The position numbers were made by a program, and so were the translations under genes. A stretch of DNA of 64,000 nucleotides from Proteromonas lacertae (taxonomy: Eukaryota > Sar > Bigyra > Opalinata > Proteromonadidae), in contig NGBS01000296.1 of assembly GCA_002245135.1 (NCBI GenBank), positions 217,510 through 281,509 on the forward strand. Direction: 5' to 3'. Positions within the stretch are counted from its first letter, which is position 1; every line of letters begins with the position of its first letter. Under the pieces are notes generated by a model. The model was not told where the DNA came from, made no database searches, and saw only the letters and a list, made by a program, of their open reading frames with translations. This document shows, one piece after another, positions 10,215 through 23,077 of the stretch.

Positions 10215-13200
10215 ATGAATTCTCTTGTGGATGATATTCTACTCTCGAATATTACAATCTGATACTATAGTATTTTTGTTGTTTTATTTTTATAGATAAA
10301 AGAAAGAGTAAAAAAGAGTGATTTCGAGATCGAAGTTGTAGTAAAGCATGAAAATGAGATGAAAGAGATAAAAATAATCAATGTTGATGGAATAAAAGAA
10401 AAGAATGCGTTTAAATTCTATGAGAAAACCTCTTTATTGTTAGAATGCTGTTCTTCCTTCATCTATCCATTTCAAATCTTTCAACTGAATAATTACAGTG
10501 AATATATGTTAATATGGAGAGAATATTACTTAAGAGACTTGGAAAAGATAATCCAGAATAAATGCTTGTCAAGTGATGCTATTTGTAAAATAATATGTGT
10601 AGTATGTGATACATTGATGATGTTAAGTGAATGTGTAGTAGTAGTGAGTAATTTGAAGAGTAGTAACATAATATGTGAAGAAGATAACAGAATAAAGTTA
10701 TGTGATTTATGTTTAGATACTTTAAGAAAAGAAGAAGATATGAGAATATACGATATATGCTTTACAAGTCCAGAAGAGCTGTTAGGATTAGAAATGAATG
10801 ATGGAAGTGTGATTTGGTCAATTGGTTGTATATTATATGAAATGATTTGTAAGAAATTACCATTTTCTGAAGATGATTCAAAAACAGAAACAATCAAGAA
10901 CATACTAAAAAATGAGTATAATAAAGAATTAATAAGAGATGATGAGATAATAGATATTATAGAAAGAACATTGAAAATGGGAAAAGAAGATAGAATGAAT
11001 TTGAAAGAGTTGAGAAAAGAAGTAATAAAAGTGAGTAGATTTTTGAGAGATATAGAAAATAATTATCAGATATTAAATGAAAGAAAAGAAATATTATTCA
11101 AAAGTGATGATAATATTGTGATACTTCCAATAACATTTCCATTAGACTACTATTGTAAAAGCAGTAAATGGGAGATTATCCGAGATAAATTTATAGAATT
11201 ATATAAATACAAACCTAACAATAGAATATTATCGATATTACTGATGATGAAATTATGGAGAGATGAATCAATAAAAAATAAAATAAAATATCAAATCCAT
11301 CACGAATGTAAAAGAAGAAATTTAGATGAAATGATATTTAATATTCATAATAATGAAAATGATAAAGATATTATAGAATGTGATTTAAAATGTATTTGTT
11401 TATGTAAAGAAGGAATAAAATACTTCTTTAGAATAATGAGATTAATCAATCCAACAAAATTCAAATTTGGTATAATTCTAAGTGATTTATTTATATAGAT
11501 TGGCTTAATATTCCAGTCAAACATCAATCATTATTTGGATCATTATTTTCTCAATTAACAAATCTTGAAGAATTATATTTGTTAGGTTGTTCATTTTATT
11601 AAATCATTTGTTAAATCAATTCCATTCATGAAATTGAAATATGTAAATCTTTCATGTATTTCATGTTCTTAGTTTATTTTGAAACAGGTAATCCAATTGG
11701 TCTAGTAAGCTTCACATTATTAATTCCATATTTACATTTATTGATTGATAGATATGATTTGGATTTATCAGGAATGAATTTAGATGATGAATCAATGATA
11801 TTATTATCAAAAGAATTATATAAATATCCAAATCTAAAGAAAATAGATGTTCGTACAAATGATAATATTCATTCAAAAGGATTAAAAGCTTTATTCTCCA
11901 AATTTTCTATTTCCAAAATATTATTCCATTTTAATGAAAATAAAGAATTGCTGATAGATAAAAGCATTCCAGAAATAATAGAATACATCAGATATTTAGA
12001 TTTGATTAATTTAGAAATAGATGATGGTTTTTTCAAATCATTCATTACTTTAAGATTAAATGAATTAAGAGAAATTGGAAGACTAGATTTAAGAAGTATA
12101 ACTTGATGTTTTTCTATTGTTTAGATAATCGACTAACAAGTAAAAGTATAGAAATACTGATTGACAATCTATCTTCATTAACTAATCTTAAAAATATACT
12201 GTTAAGTGGAAATGAAATAGGAGATAAAGGAATGGAATTATTATCTCCACATTTGGAAATATTAATGTATAATAATGTGATAAATTGTTCCAGTATAATA
12301 ATAGTAATATATATTTTATAGACATGGGATTAACTTCAATTGGATTGAGGTATTTAGTTGATGGTTTAAAGAATATTGATGAGAAGATAAAGCTTTATAT
12401 ATACGATAACAAAATTGATTCACAAGGAATAGAATATCTGATGAATTATATTAAAAAGAATAATAATATTGAAAAGATATACATTCACAGTATGTTTATA
12501 TTTTTATTCTATTAGATAATCCGATTGGTAATAATGGATTTAAGTTGTTATTGAAGAAAATAAATAAGTTTATAGATTATCATAACATATGTTTGAGTAA
12601 TATATCAATAGATGATGAAAGTGTAATGTTATTAACAAATAAAATAGATTCACTTGGAGATTGTAGAGTTATAGGACTACAAGGAAATGAAATACATATG
12701 GATGGACTAAAAGCAATTTGTGAAAAATCATCAGAAAATGAATATCTATTTATAGAAATGAAATGTTCTGAATGGACTAATGAAGAATTGGAATGTTATT
12801 TGAAATACTGTATTAACAAGAAAAGATACTATTATGATTTTTCAAGTATAAATTGTATTTTGTAAATTAAATAGATATGAATCTGAATGATTCTCATATT
12901 AAATTGATTAAAAACAGTGATTATGCAGAAATTGATTTATCGAATAATAAAATAAGTGGAAAAGGTTTAAAAGAATTAACAGATTGTATTGCAAATACAG
13001 TAGAGTATATATCAATACATCATAACAATATTGGAGATGAAGGAGTAGAGATAATATGTAAAAATATAGATAAATTCATTGATTGTAATGATGAAGGAAG
13101 ATCACTAGTGTTTAACAGTATTTTAATAAATAAAATATAATATAATAGATATAGAGATGAGTGAAAAAGGTTTAACAATGCTAATAGAAAGATTAAAAGA

Positions 13201-13450
13201 TCATAAACCAATAAAAGTTATGAATATATCAGGAAATGTGTTAAATGAAAGTGAATTAAGACTGATGAAAGAGAATGAAGAAATCTTTGAAGAATTAGAT
13301 GAATTAACAATAACAATAAAAGAGAATATAAATCAATCAGAATTAAAATCATTTTTAGATATATTTTCATATATAATAAAAATCAAGATAAATGGAATTT
13401 CAGAAGAAGAAAAGAAAGAATTATCAAAAGAATTCTCTAATATAGAATAG
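10215..13450 (+). CDS. pseudokinase-LRR protein, copy A
   Basis: N-terminal kinase-like domain: helix-rich N-lobe, catalytic-loop equivalent VSNLKSSNI (HRD is replaced, so the catalytic Asp is missing), DFG equivalent CDLCLDT, APE equivalent SPE, then SVIWSIGCILYEMICKKLPF of the C-lobe; hence a pseudokinase. Next comes a linker and at least seven RNase-inhibitor-type LRRs (ILLSGNEIGDKGM, GLQGNEIHMDGL, DLSNNKISGKGL, HHNNIGDEGVE). LRR exons are joined by 29-38 nt phase-1 introns that each split an Asn codon. Frame problems: the proposed start exon (ATG 10215) stops at TGA 10260 and needs +1 to match copy B; another +1 is needed at TAA 11600, where 11 bases are missing relative to copy B. Either functional with an unseen mechanism or decaying. 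Confidence 0.6.
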
Positions 13451-13519
13451 CTGACTAATAAATTATTATTGTTTTTGTTTATATTGGAGAAAATTTTATA
13501 TAAAAAACAAAGAAAAAAT
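11771..13519 (+). repeat. inverted duplicate arm A (LRR half of pseudokinase-LRR gene)
   Basis: About 1.75 kb almost identical to the reverse complement of 26190-27937, introns included; only a few substitutions seen by eye. Identity stops abruptly about 70 bp past the stop codon and just after the first LRR exons begin; the upstream kinase halves are clearly diverged. Confidence 0.9.
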
Positions 13520-13538
13520 AAGATTATATTAAAATATC

Positions 13539-13807
13539 TCACTTTTTCACAGACTTTGATTCCTTAAACAACACATGCTGACGAACAATTGGATCATACT
13601 ATACAAACATCACTTCTATTAGTTATACTTTTATAAATGATAATTTTTCTGTGACATTTGCTGGATTTCTTCTAGCCATATATGAAAACCTAACGATATA
13701 TAACTCAATCAGGAAATACCCTGTACCAGCACAGCTTATAAGTTTAACAATAAATGTTTTTACCTATTAAACATTAAATTAAATCACAAATATACCTTCT
13801 TTGCCAT
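13539..13807 (-). CDS. MRPL33: mitochondrial large-subunit ribosomal protein bL33m
   Basis: Four small exons assembled by removing three 30-32 nt introns: MAKK, then VKTFIVKLISCAGTG, FSYMARRNPANVTEKLSFIK and YDPIVRQHVLFKESKSVKK. This is the classic short L33 pattern: hydrophobic strand, AGTGF, RNP, EKL, KYDP.VR.HVLFKE. About 58 residues, normal for mitochondrial/bacterial L33; its bacterial form binds the ribosomal E-site region. Too small and interrupted to show as a single ORF. Its start lies 46 bp from that of the divergent gene at 13854, likely a shared promoter. Its presence shows that the organism keeps a mitochondrial translation system. Confidence 0.85.
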
Positions 13808-13853
13808 GATTTTCAAAATTGAATTGTCAAACCTACAATCAAGCTTTTAGAAA

Positions 13854-14263
13854 ATGAATTTTATAAAACCATTGATTTCTTCTTCTTCAAAACTTGTTTC
13901 ATCAAATTATTTATATTTTGGAAAAGAAGTGTTCTCTTCTCATCCTATAAGTGCAGTCTTTGAAGTTACAATTGAAAATTCAACAAATTTAGTATTATTC
14001 TACTTTTTTATGTAATATAGGATAGAGAAAATATGCGTGCAAATATGTTAACCACAACTGTAATACAAAGACCATCTGTATTTTTTTTATTCAAGTAATA
14101 TGCAATATAGAGATATATAACTCCTACCACATTGAAAAATAAACGTAGAAACAGAAGATCTATAATTGCTGCTAATCGTCTTATCAATAAAGCTCAACAA
14201 TTACAAGAAGAAGTTGAATTAAAGAAAATGAAAGGAGATATAGATGATCCATTTGCTTTTTAG
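13854..14263 (+). CDS. small basic, probably mitochondrial protein of unknown function
   Basis: Three exons joined at phase 0 by 29 and 33 nt introns give about 115 residues. The N-terminus MNFIKPLISSSSKLVSSNYL looks like a mitochondrial presequence. The middle reads RENMRANMLTTTVIQRPS, then a basic stretch TLKNKRRNRRSIIAANRLIN and a short charged helix (AQQLQEEVELKKMKGD). The basic C-terminal half and head-to-head placement with bL33m suggest a mitoribosomal or mitochondrial assembly protein, but I recognise no family. Acidic end DDPFAF. Confidence 0.6.
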
Positions 14264-14376
14264 TATTTAATTTGTTTATATTTATTAAGAAATATCAAAA
14301 AATATAAAATTGTTGTGTTTAATTACGAATTATTTATAATTATCTAAAGAATAGGACAATCGAATCATATGAAGTA

Positions 14377-17300
14377 TTAATACTTCTTTGATCTTAAACA
14401 ATATTCAACTATTTCATCAGTTGTTAACACATCATTCGATGCATCAGGTAATTTAATCTCAGGTCTTCTAGGTGGTGAAGAAATAGATCTATTTTTATGA
14501 TTATTATGATAATAACTAGGTAATTCAGTGTCATTTGAAACGATATATTTTGTATTTGGTTGTATTTTCTGTGGAATTTGAGGTGGTAAGAATTGATTAT
14601 TACTCAAACTTCGTTTGTTGGTTAAACTTGATCCACGTATTCTTGGAGTAGTCTATAATCATAATAAATAAATAAATAAGATACAATTGAATCATCACTA
14701 TCTTTTGACTTAACTGTAGACCTTAAAAAGTAATTATTTGGAATAAAACTATCATCATTATCATTGTAATTCTGATTAGGTAAAACCAACACATTATTAT
14801 TATTATTGATAGATTGTATTGGTTGAATAGCATAATTAAGTCCAATTGGATCAACTGTAGATCTTTCACCATATCCAATCAGCCCAGTTGGTATTTGATT
14901 ATTTGATTTAATACAATTAATTACTTCTAACCATTTACTCTTTTCTAGAATATTCTTACATCTTAGAATGAAAGTAAATGTGTTATTACTCTTTGCTGTG
15001 TAGAATGGAGTGCCATAAATATCATTTTCTATTAATACATTGATTAATATTGTATTATTATTATTCTTAATTCCATGAGCTGGACATTCCAAGTTTTGAA
15101 TGGATATCAGTTTAATATATTCTTGGATTTCTACAAACACATTTCCTTGAGCTGTAATTTGACAACTATTATACACTAATATTTCATAAGGTGAATCTAC
15201 TAATACCATATAAAACTTCTATAATAATAATAATAATATAAATATAAATATGTAATTATACTCTCCATGATTTCATATTAATATACATCTCTACATACCC
15301 TTGTATAATATTCGTTCTATTTCTCATTTCAGTGATTGATGGAATTGGTAAAGCAACTGTTCTATTGTTATTATTATTATTGATTTGTGAATGAACGGTT
15401 TTCATCTGATCAATTGCAGCAAAACCTTTTCGAATTATACTCTTTGATCTTTTTACTTCATTTAAATGTTTATAATATAAGAATATCACCATTATTATAA
15501 ACAACAAGAGTAATAACAACAACATCAATATTAAAACCCAAGCCCATGTTGGAAATCCTTCATCTTTATTAGATTCAGATACCTTAACAATATTCTCATC
15601 AACTGTATAGTTACAATCACCTCTACTATTGGATTTATCTTCATATATTTCACAATAATCATTACCATGAATTGGAACAAATATTTCAGTTGATGGAGTT
15701 GATTCATCATTAATATAAATAGATGAATCAAATGATGAAGTATTATAGAATTCAGAGAAAGGATTGTGAATTAGTTTATATATTTCATATCTAATTTGAG
15801 ATAATACTAATTCTCTTGGAATCTCACCTAATCTTTGTATATCACATATTAAACTGAAGTTATAATATAATTTTGTTAGTATATAAGAAGGTATATTACA
15901 TTCAGTTGAGATATTGTAATACTTGCTATTCAATATATCGTTTAATCTATCAGTTAACTCTTTTTCAAATACATATACATCTTTATTACTCAATTCACTG
16001 TTATTCTATTGATAATATAATAGTATAGTATAATACATATAATAATATATTCATATTTAATCTTAATAAACATGATATTTCAATCCCTTCACATATTCCA
16101 CAACCATCAACATAATTAACACAAAATGATCCATTTCCACCAACTATATAATCATCTGGAATTGTCATTGTGTCTTCTAAATAAATAATAAGAAATATAT
16201 ATATATATATATATATACTGTTTATTACAGTGGAAGTATTACTCCAAACTGTGAGAGATATTGGTAATGAATCAATATTCTTCCATGTTTTAGGTTCTAT
16301 TATAAATGGTAATCTTAATCCATTTCCATTAATAACTGTAAAGTTATCAAATACAATTTGATTATTATCAATTCTACAGTTTATACTACTCGATATTTGG
16401 TTACTACTATATGATGATTTTATATAGATTGATGAGGTTTGAGATGTCAAGCTAAATGGACATTCACTAGTTGTATTAATGAATGATAAATCCAAAGTCT
16501 CATTGTATCTCCATATATCAACAATAATTTTCGTTCTATTACTAATAAATCCATCAATTAATATAGGCAATGGGTAATGCAATAATAAATAATTCTTATT
16601 ACTATTATAATAATTATTAATTGTAGTATCATCATCACCTGGTGTTGTACTAGGTGATGGAGTTGGTAAAGGATCTATATTGGGATATATTACAAGTGTA
16701 ATTGGTGTAAAAGTTTTTCCACCTGATGTACTACAAGATATATTATAATATCTAACTACTGGATTATCAATAGCATAAGTACCAGATATTTCACCATTAT
16801 TACTATTATTATTAAATATTATACCGTGTGGTAAAATATCTGGTACTATACTAATACTATTTGGTTTACCTCCTGAGATAGTAGGTAAATATGATTGATA
16901 TTTATTAATAGTGAATATTAATGGATTTATGTTATATTCAATATAACATAAATGATCATATATTTGATAAGTAATTGTAGTAGTGTTACAAGTAGTTAAA
17001 TAACAATATTCAACATCAAAACTTCCATTTTCATCTGTTATAACGTCATCTAACGTAACTATACCTGTTCGCTTATCAACTGTAAAGTTATTATTATTAA
17101 TATTGTTTACTTTTCTATAGTATAGAGTTGTATTAATGACAGGATATGATATTATATTTGAATTCTTTTGTATTACTATTGGATTATAAGATATAAGTGG
17201 AAAATTATTATTGAGTGTATATTTTGGTGAAAATTTTCCACTATATATATCTTGTAATATTCTATTATTATTATTATTATTATTAACTACATCACTTTTT

Positions 17301-20300
17301 ATACCAAATTCATACCAATTCATATAATTCTCTTCATCAACAATATAATCATAATAACAACTACTTTGATATAAATCTATATCTTTACATATTATAATAT
17401 CATTCTTTATTTCTTCAATTATCTGATTTACATCTCCTTCTGTATAGTTGATTCTTACATATATTGTATAATTCTCATTAATTGGCTTTGTAAATTGTAT
17501 TCTAAATCCATTATCTATTGTTATTACTGATGGTAAACTATTTATTGTATCTACCACATCACTGTTACTCAATGTTTGGACAATTTTTGTAATACTATTC
17601 GTTTCAAATTCAACTCCACTGATAGAATAAGCATATGACAATTGTATTTCATAGAATGTAAATGGCATTAAATAATTAATAACATAATTAGCAGCAGTAG
17701 TCTCAATTTCAGTATATTCTTGATTGGTATTGTATAATTTATATTTAATTATTGAAAAAGAGAGTATGTCTTTACAACTAGTTGTATCCCAAGTCAATGA
17801 TATTGATGAAGCACTAGGAATAGCTGTTAATACATCAATAGAGATATTACATTCCAACTTAATATTTGGTTTGTAATTATATATTGTATTTACTTCACTT
17901 TTACCTATACTGTTGGTTGAATAGATTGTTATATTATATTCACTAGATGTATAGCAACTTAAATCATAACTTAGTATAGTTGGTAATAGAACAATTTCAT
18001 AGTTATTATTACTACCACTATTTTCACATATATATCCTGTTTCTGGTTCAATTATTATCGTATTATTAATTATGCTACTTCCTCTTGAATCTCCATTATT
18101 CCAAGTAAACTCTTTATTATTATTATTATTGATATTTAAATCAATTGGTTTTGTTGGTATAGTTGCAATTATATCACTTATATTATACAATGATATTGTT
18201 CTTTCAGTTTCATTTTCCATATAACTCTCAAATATATAAAATATACCATACTCTACTGGAGATAGTGTAATATTAACAGGAACTTCAGTATAATTCTTAT
18301 TCAATAATAATGTTTTTCTATTTTCTTGATTATTATTCGTATAATAAAATAATGAATAATTTGTAGGTGACATGGTTGTTGGATCAAATTCAGGAATATT
18401 GAAATCAATTACAATCGTCTCATCTTTATCATAACTAATAGAATTAATAGTTATCATCGGTGGCACTATAATATTAAAATAAATAATTTTAAATAAATAT
18501 ACTAAACAATATTACTTCTTCAGGTGTTGTTGTTGGTTCTTCAGTAGTGGGTGGTAAAGTAGTCGGTTTAATTACACAGTTCACTTCATTACTTGCTAAA
18601 GAGAAATCACTACATCCACTACTATTACAAGAAGATATAAAAAAAATAAAACTTCCATTTAATAACTGAGAAGATAAATCATATTCAAATGTAGCTGTAT
18701 AATTCTGTGTAATTACAATTATTTCATCAGTTTTAGTGTTTTTACCAAATAATATGAATATATTTGCGTTAATAGGAAAACTTGTTACTACGACTTTAAC
18801 TAAGCCACAATTAGTGTATATATCACCTTCTATATGAATAGATGATGATGGTTTATCTGTTACTCTTTTCTTTTGCTGATATTCAACGGATTCTAAGCTC
18901 ATTTTACTTTCACCTAACTCATTAGTTGATGATAATGCAAATTTATGATTGGTGTTATTTAAACCACTGAAATTGAAATATTTAAATCCAATTTCATCTT
19001 TATAATCAAAAACATCAATATTATTAATTCTAAATGTATAATTATATTCACATAGATCAGCAATGGTGTTATAATCACAAACATAAAACGTATAGTAATC
19101 AATTGAAGCTTGATTATCATCAGGTTCTGCAAATATAACTGTACACTTTGTATAATCAACATCATATAAGTGATATATTTCTCTTATTCTATCTGGTTTT
19201 TGTTTTTCAGTTTTAACTTCTAATATTTTAGTTGGAATATCACTCCAACCACATAACTTTTGACCATATATCAATTCTGCATCTGGACATTCATTATAAG
19301 CCAATACTTTTATTTGATATATTTTACCTTTTTCCAAATCAATATTTAATACATATTTATTATTGGTTGTAATTGAGTATTCTACTTCTACAAAATAACC
19401 AAAATAAGGAGTGGTTTTATATAATATTTTGATAGTTTTATTAACTACACCGCCATTCCATTCTGGATTTATCTGTAATGTAATTGGGTCATTATTTGTG
19501 TATTTTACACTGGGAGAAATTACCATATCTGGTCTAAATGGTGCAGTCATTCCACACTTTTTTTCACTTCTATCACTGTGGTCTTTTTCATTTACACTTT
19601 GCATTCTATAACAATATTTAGAAAATTTGTTGAGAGAATCTACTACATAGGATAAATCTGTTAAATTTGTGATCTGGTACATATGTGCAATATCATCAGT
19701 ATCGCCATAATAAACAATAATAGTGTATTTGGTAATTTTTAAACCTCCTGTATGAAATGGCTCAGTCCAATTTAATTTATGTTCAAATGGTCCATAGTAT
19801 GAATCTAAATCAAACTCTGGAGGATCAGGTTTGCCAGGCTCAGTTTGACATTCAATTCTAATTTCATTGTTACATCCTAAATCATTACATACAGAGAAGC
19901 TGAAAACAATATTATCACCTGCTACTAAACCAGTAACTTCATGTTCTACCATATCTAAAGATCCATCATATGGAATAGTGACATTTTTCTCTCCTGATAA
20001 AGAATCAGCAGTATATTTAATAAAATAATGTGTAATTGTTGGTTTGTTTAATATATCTACATGTTTTCTGAAACCCAATGAAATTTTAGTATTTAAACCA
20101 CTGTTGATACATTGCAATTGTGATTTGATATATTCATCAGGAACATTGTAGTAAAAAGGTTGCGATGGAAATGACGGATCACTTGTACCATAATCATTAG
20201 TTGCTTTTATTGTATATTTAACAACATCTCCAAGTTTTAAATCACTTGTATTGTAGTAATAATAAGGTAACTTTATATCTTCAGTTTTATAAACACATGT

Positions 20301-22068
20301 AAGAGTAATTTCATTAGTATTTCTCGTTACTGAAGGACATATTGTGAAATTTGAAACTCTATCACCATTGTTATTTCCTTCATCATATTTAAACTTTAAA
20401 TGTTCTTTATTTTCCCATTCAATGGTAGGATAAGTAGGTGGATCAGGTCCTATTCATCATAATTACATATATATATATATATATATACTATCTGGTAATG
20501 TTTCAAATTCATATATTTCATCAGACCAATCACCATTATATAGAATCTTATTAACAGCTCTTACAGCTACATAATATGTAGTAGCAGGTATCAAATTAGA
20601 AAAATTATAATATAAATTTAAAGCATCTACTTCAGTATAACTACTTTCTTTATCAACTGTATTATCTCGATTGATCCATATATGATACCTATATTAAGTT
20701 ATAATAATAATAATAAATCTATTTATACTTTATTATTTCAGAACCACCATTGAAAGGTTCTTCCCAGAATGCATCTGCTTTCCTTGCTTGAATATTAGTG
20801 ATATTCAATATCATTTTATCCGGAGCACTTGATAATGTTGTAAATGAACTGCTTAATGGAATACCAATACGGTAAATATCTGTATCAAATAGTGTAAAAT
20901 CATTATCTTCATCTCCTTCAGGGAAATCGTAATTGTCATCAACAGCAGAGATATTATAATAATACTTTGTACCAGGTCTTAGATTCTCTATTTTATATGT
21001 GAATTCTAATTGTGTTGGATCTGTTATTGTTACTACATAACTTGCATTCCAAGTGTCATTACGTATTTCTATTCTGAATTCAGTTATGTTGTAATAGGTT
21101 TCTGAAGCGTTGTAATTCTTTGGATAACTCCATTTAAATTTAACAGATCGTGAATCTGCCATTGGATTCATTCCACTTTTAGGCATTCCAGGTTCTATTC
21201 ATATAATAAATAAATAAATAAATAATGATAATTATATACTTGTTGATATATTAACAGAATAAAAATCAGAATAGTAAGCATCATTAGTACCAAAACAAAA
21301 TAAATTGTATTTTGTACCATGTGTTAGATCATCAGGTTTATATGTAATATTGTAGTCTGATATAGTGAGCAAACTACAATTGATTTTATGTTCTGCAAAA
21401 CTTCGCATTTGGGTTTTTGCAAAAGTGATATTATCATCTTTCATTGTATAAACCCATGGTGGATAATTAGGTGGAATTCCGTAATGATATTTGTCACAAT
21501 ATACACCACCATGTAGAACCTGCGGGTTGATATTGATAATTATATCAGATGTGAATGGTGGTAAAAATGTTAATATAGGAATCGGAGTCTTATACAAATC
21601 TAAGAAAAATTAATTAAATTGAAAAAATACATGTAGTAATTTCTTCTTTTGTATTACATATCCTTTTAGGATGCTCTGTATTTTTATTTGAATAGCAATA
21701 CAGGTAATAGGTATGGTTTGCTGTTAGATTATTGAACATCACTGTCACTGGTAATGTTTTTTCAATTTTTACAGTTTTTTTATGAGCACCTCCATCAATT
21801 TCTGATTTTAATTGAGTAATATCAGATGACTCACAGTTAAGAATTTCATACTCTAACAAATTACATGTAATTTCTGTTTCTATTCCTTCTGTACTTACTT
21901 CATCAAACACATCAACGGCTATAGTATCATTTTGAACGATTTTATTGGTTACATTCACTATTAAAGTAGAAATGAAATGATCATTTTAATTATACCCTCT
22001 CCTTTTACTGCAAAACATGAAGAATATAAGATTGCTAAAATAAACAAAACTTTGAATGAGAAAACCAT
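14377..22068 (-). CDS. large single-pass receptor with fibronectin type III repeats
   Basis: About 2,400 residues from some eleven exons with 30-60 nt introns. Start ATG 22068 gives signal peptide MVFSFKVLFILAILYSSCFA. The ectodomain has many N-glycosylation-type NxS/T sites and a chain of fibronectin-III-like domains (PGKPDPPEF..LNWTEPFHTGG; APDKMI..AFWEEPFNGG; SAYNEC-type strands), a putative Ig-like/He_PIG domain around 16750-16920 (LPHGIIF..GEISGTY) and a small Cys knot (CVNYVDGCGIC). The transmembrane helix WAWVLILMLLLLLLLFIIMV lies near 15480-15546. The cytoplasmic tail holds a PH-like segment (about 14900-15200) and a Pro-rich end (PPRRPEIKLPD). Probable adhesion/signalling receptor; ligand unknown. 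The whole 7.7 kb is free of frame breaks. Confidence 0.75.
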
Positions 22069-22144
22069 GAATTAAAAAACAAAAAATTCAAACTGATGAC
22101 GGTAATTTGTGTCAATTTGACCATAATTTATAATTTCTTTAAAT

Positions 22145-22967
22145 ATGATAAATCTAATGGAGTTAGCATTGAGATTTCCTTCTAAAGGTATAGTACATAT
22201 ACTATAATTTAATTTTTAGGAATTGGATTTAAATTTTCTAGGAAATCTTGGAAGAACGCTAAATACGTAGAAATTCAAAGAGTCCTTCCTAAAACAGAAA
22301 AATATGGCAAAATATTTGGAATTACTTATGTTAGTATACATAGCTTAGTTATAGTTTAGATAATGAGCCAATAAATCGTTTTCCTGTTAGAATTCATAGT
22401 TATGCAAAACATGATTGGATGGAATATAATAGATTATTAGAATTATTAAATGAAATAAAAGCTGAAGAAGGTAGTAAAATAGTCTCACCTAATTTTATGC
22501 CTAAAGTAACAGATGCAATGGTAAAGAACAATGAAGCAGTAGATTCTCATAGTCAACAAGGAAGAATACTTAGATTAGAAAGAGACATATTCCAAATTCT
22601 TAATATGAGTGATAAAACAACAAAGAAATTAAATTCAAAAGAAGAATTAAACACCAAAATACTTGAATTAGAAATGTTGGTGAATACATTGATAATGAAT
22701 CAAATAAACACAAAAATCATTCCACCAGAGATGGAAGATATCATTCCTATGTCATCAGAAAAGGAATTAGATGGAATGAATCAATTAGATAATGAAATTG
22801 AGCTACTGGATCAAAGAATAGAAGATTTAGAAAATAATTTGAATAAATACAGAGAATTAGAGAAATTACCAACGAAGAAAGAAGATTTAAATAAAATGAA
22901 CCCTGAAGAAGTGAAAAAATTAGAGAATGAACTGAAAACAATAGTTGGTGATTTGCCTTTGTTATAA
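22145..22967 (+). CDS. MRPS34: mitochondrial small-subunit ribosomal protein mS34-like
   Basis: Exon 1 MINLMELALRFPSKG, then two introns (31 and 26 nt) lead to IGFKFSRKSWKNAKYVEIQR, KYGKIFGITY and FPVRIHSYAKHDWMEY, following the mS34 order of an RKSW motif, a VRP-type strand, a GKAWG-type turn and a terminal tryptophan helix. The C-terminal 170 residues form a charged coiled coil (ELDGMNQLDNEIELLDQRIE) beyond the conserved core. Stop at 22967. Only 76 bp separates its ATG from that of the divergent receptor gene. Assignment rests on short motifs; other mitoribosomal proteins are possible. Confidence 0.6.
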
Positions 22968-23077
22968 TTAATAGTACTTATCTATTATTTTGTCTTATAA
23001 TATTAGTCATGTTATATTTATATTTCATAAAACATGATATATTTAAAAGTATATAAGAAATTAATAAATCTCAACTT

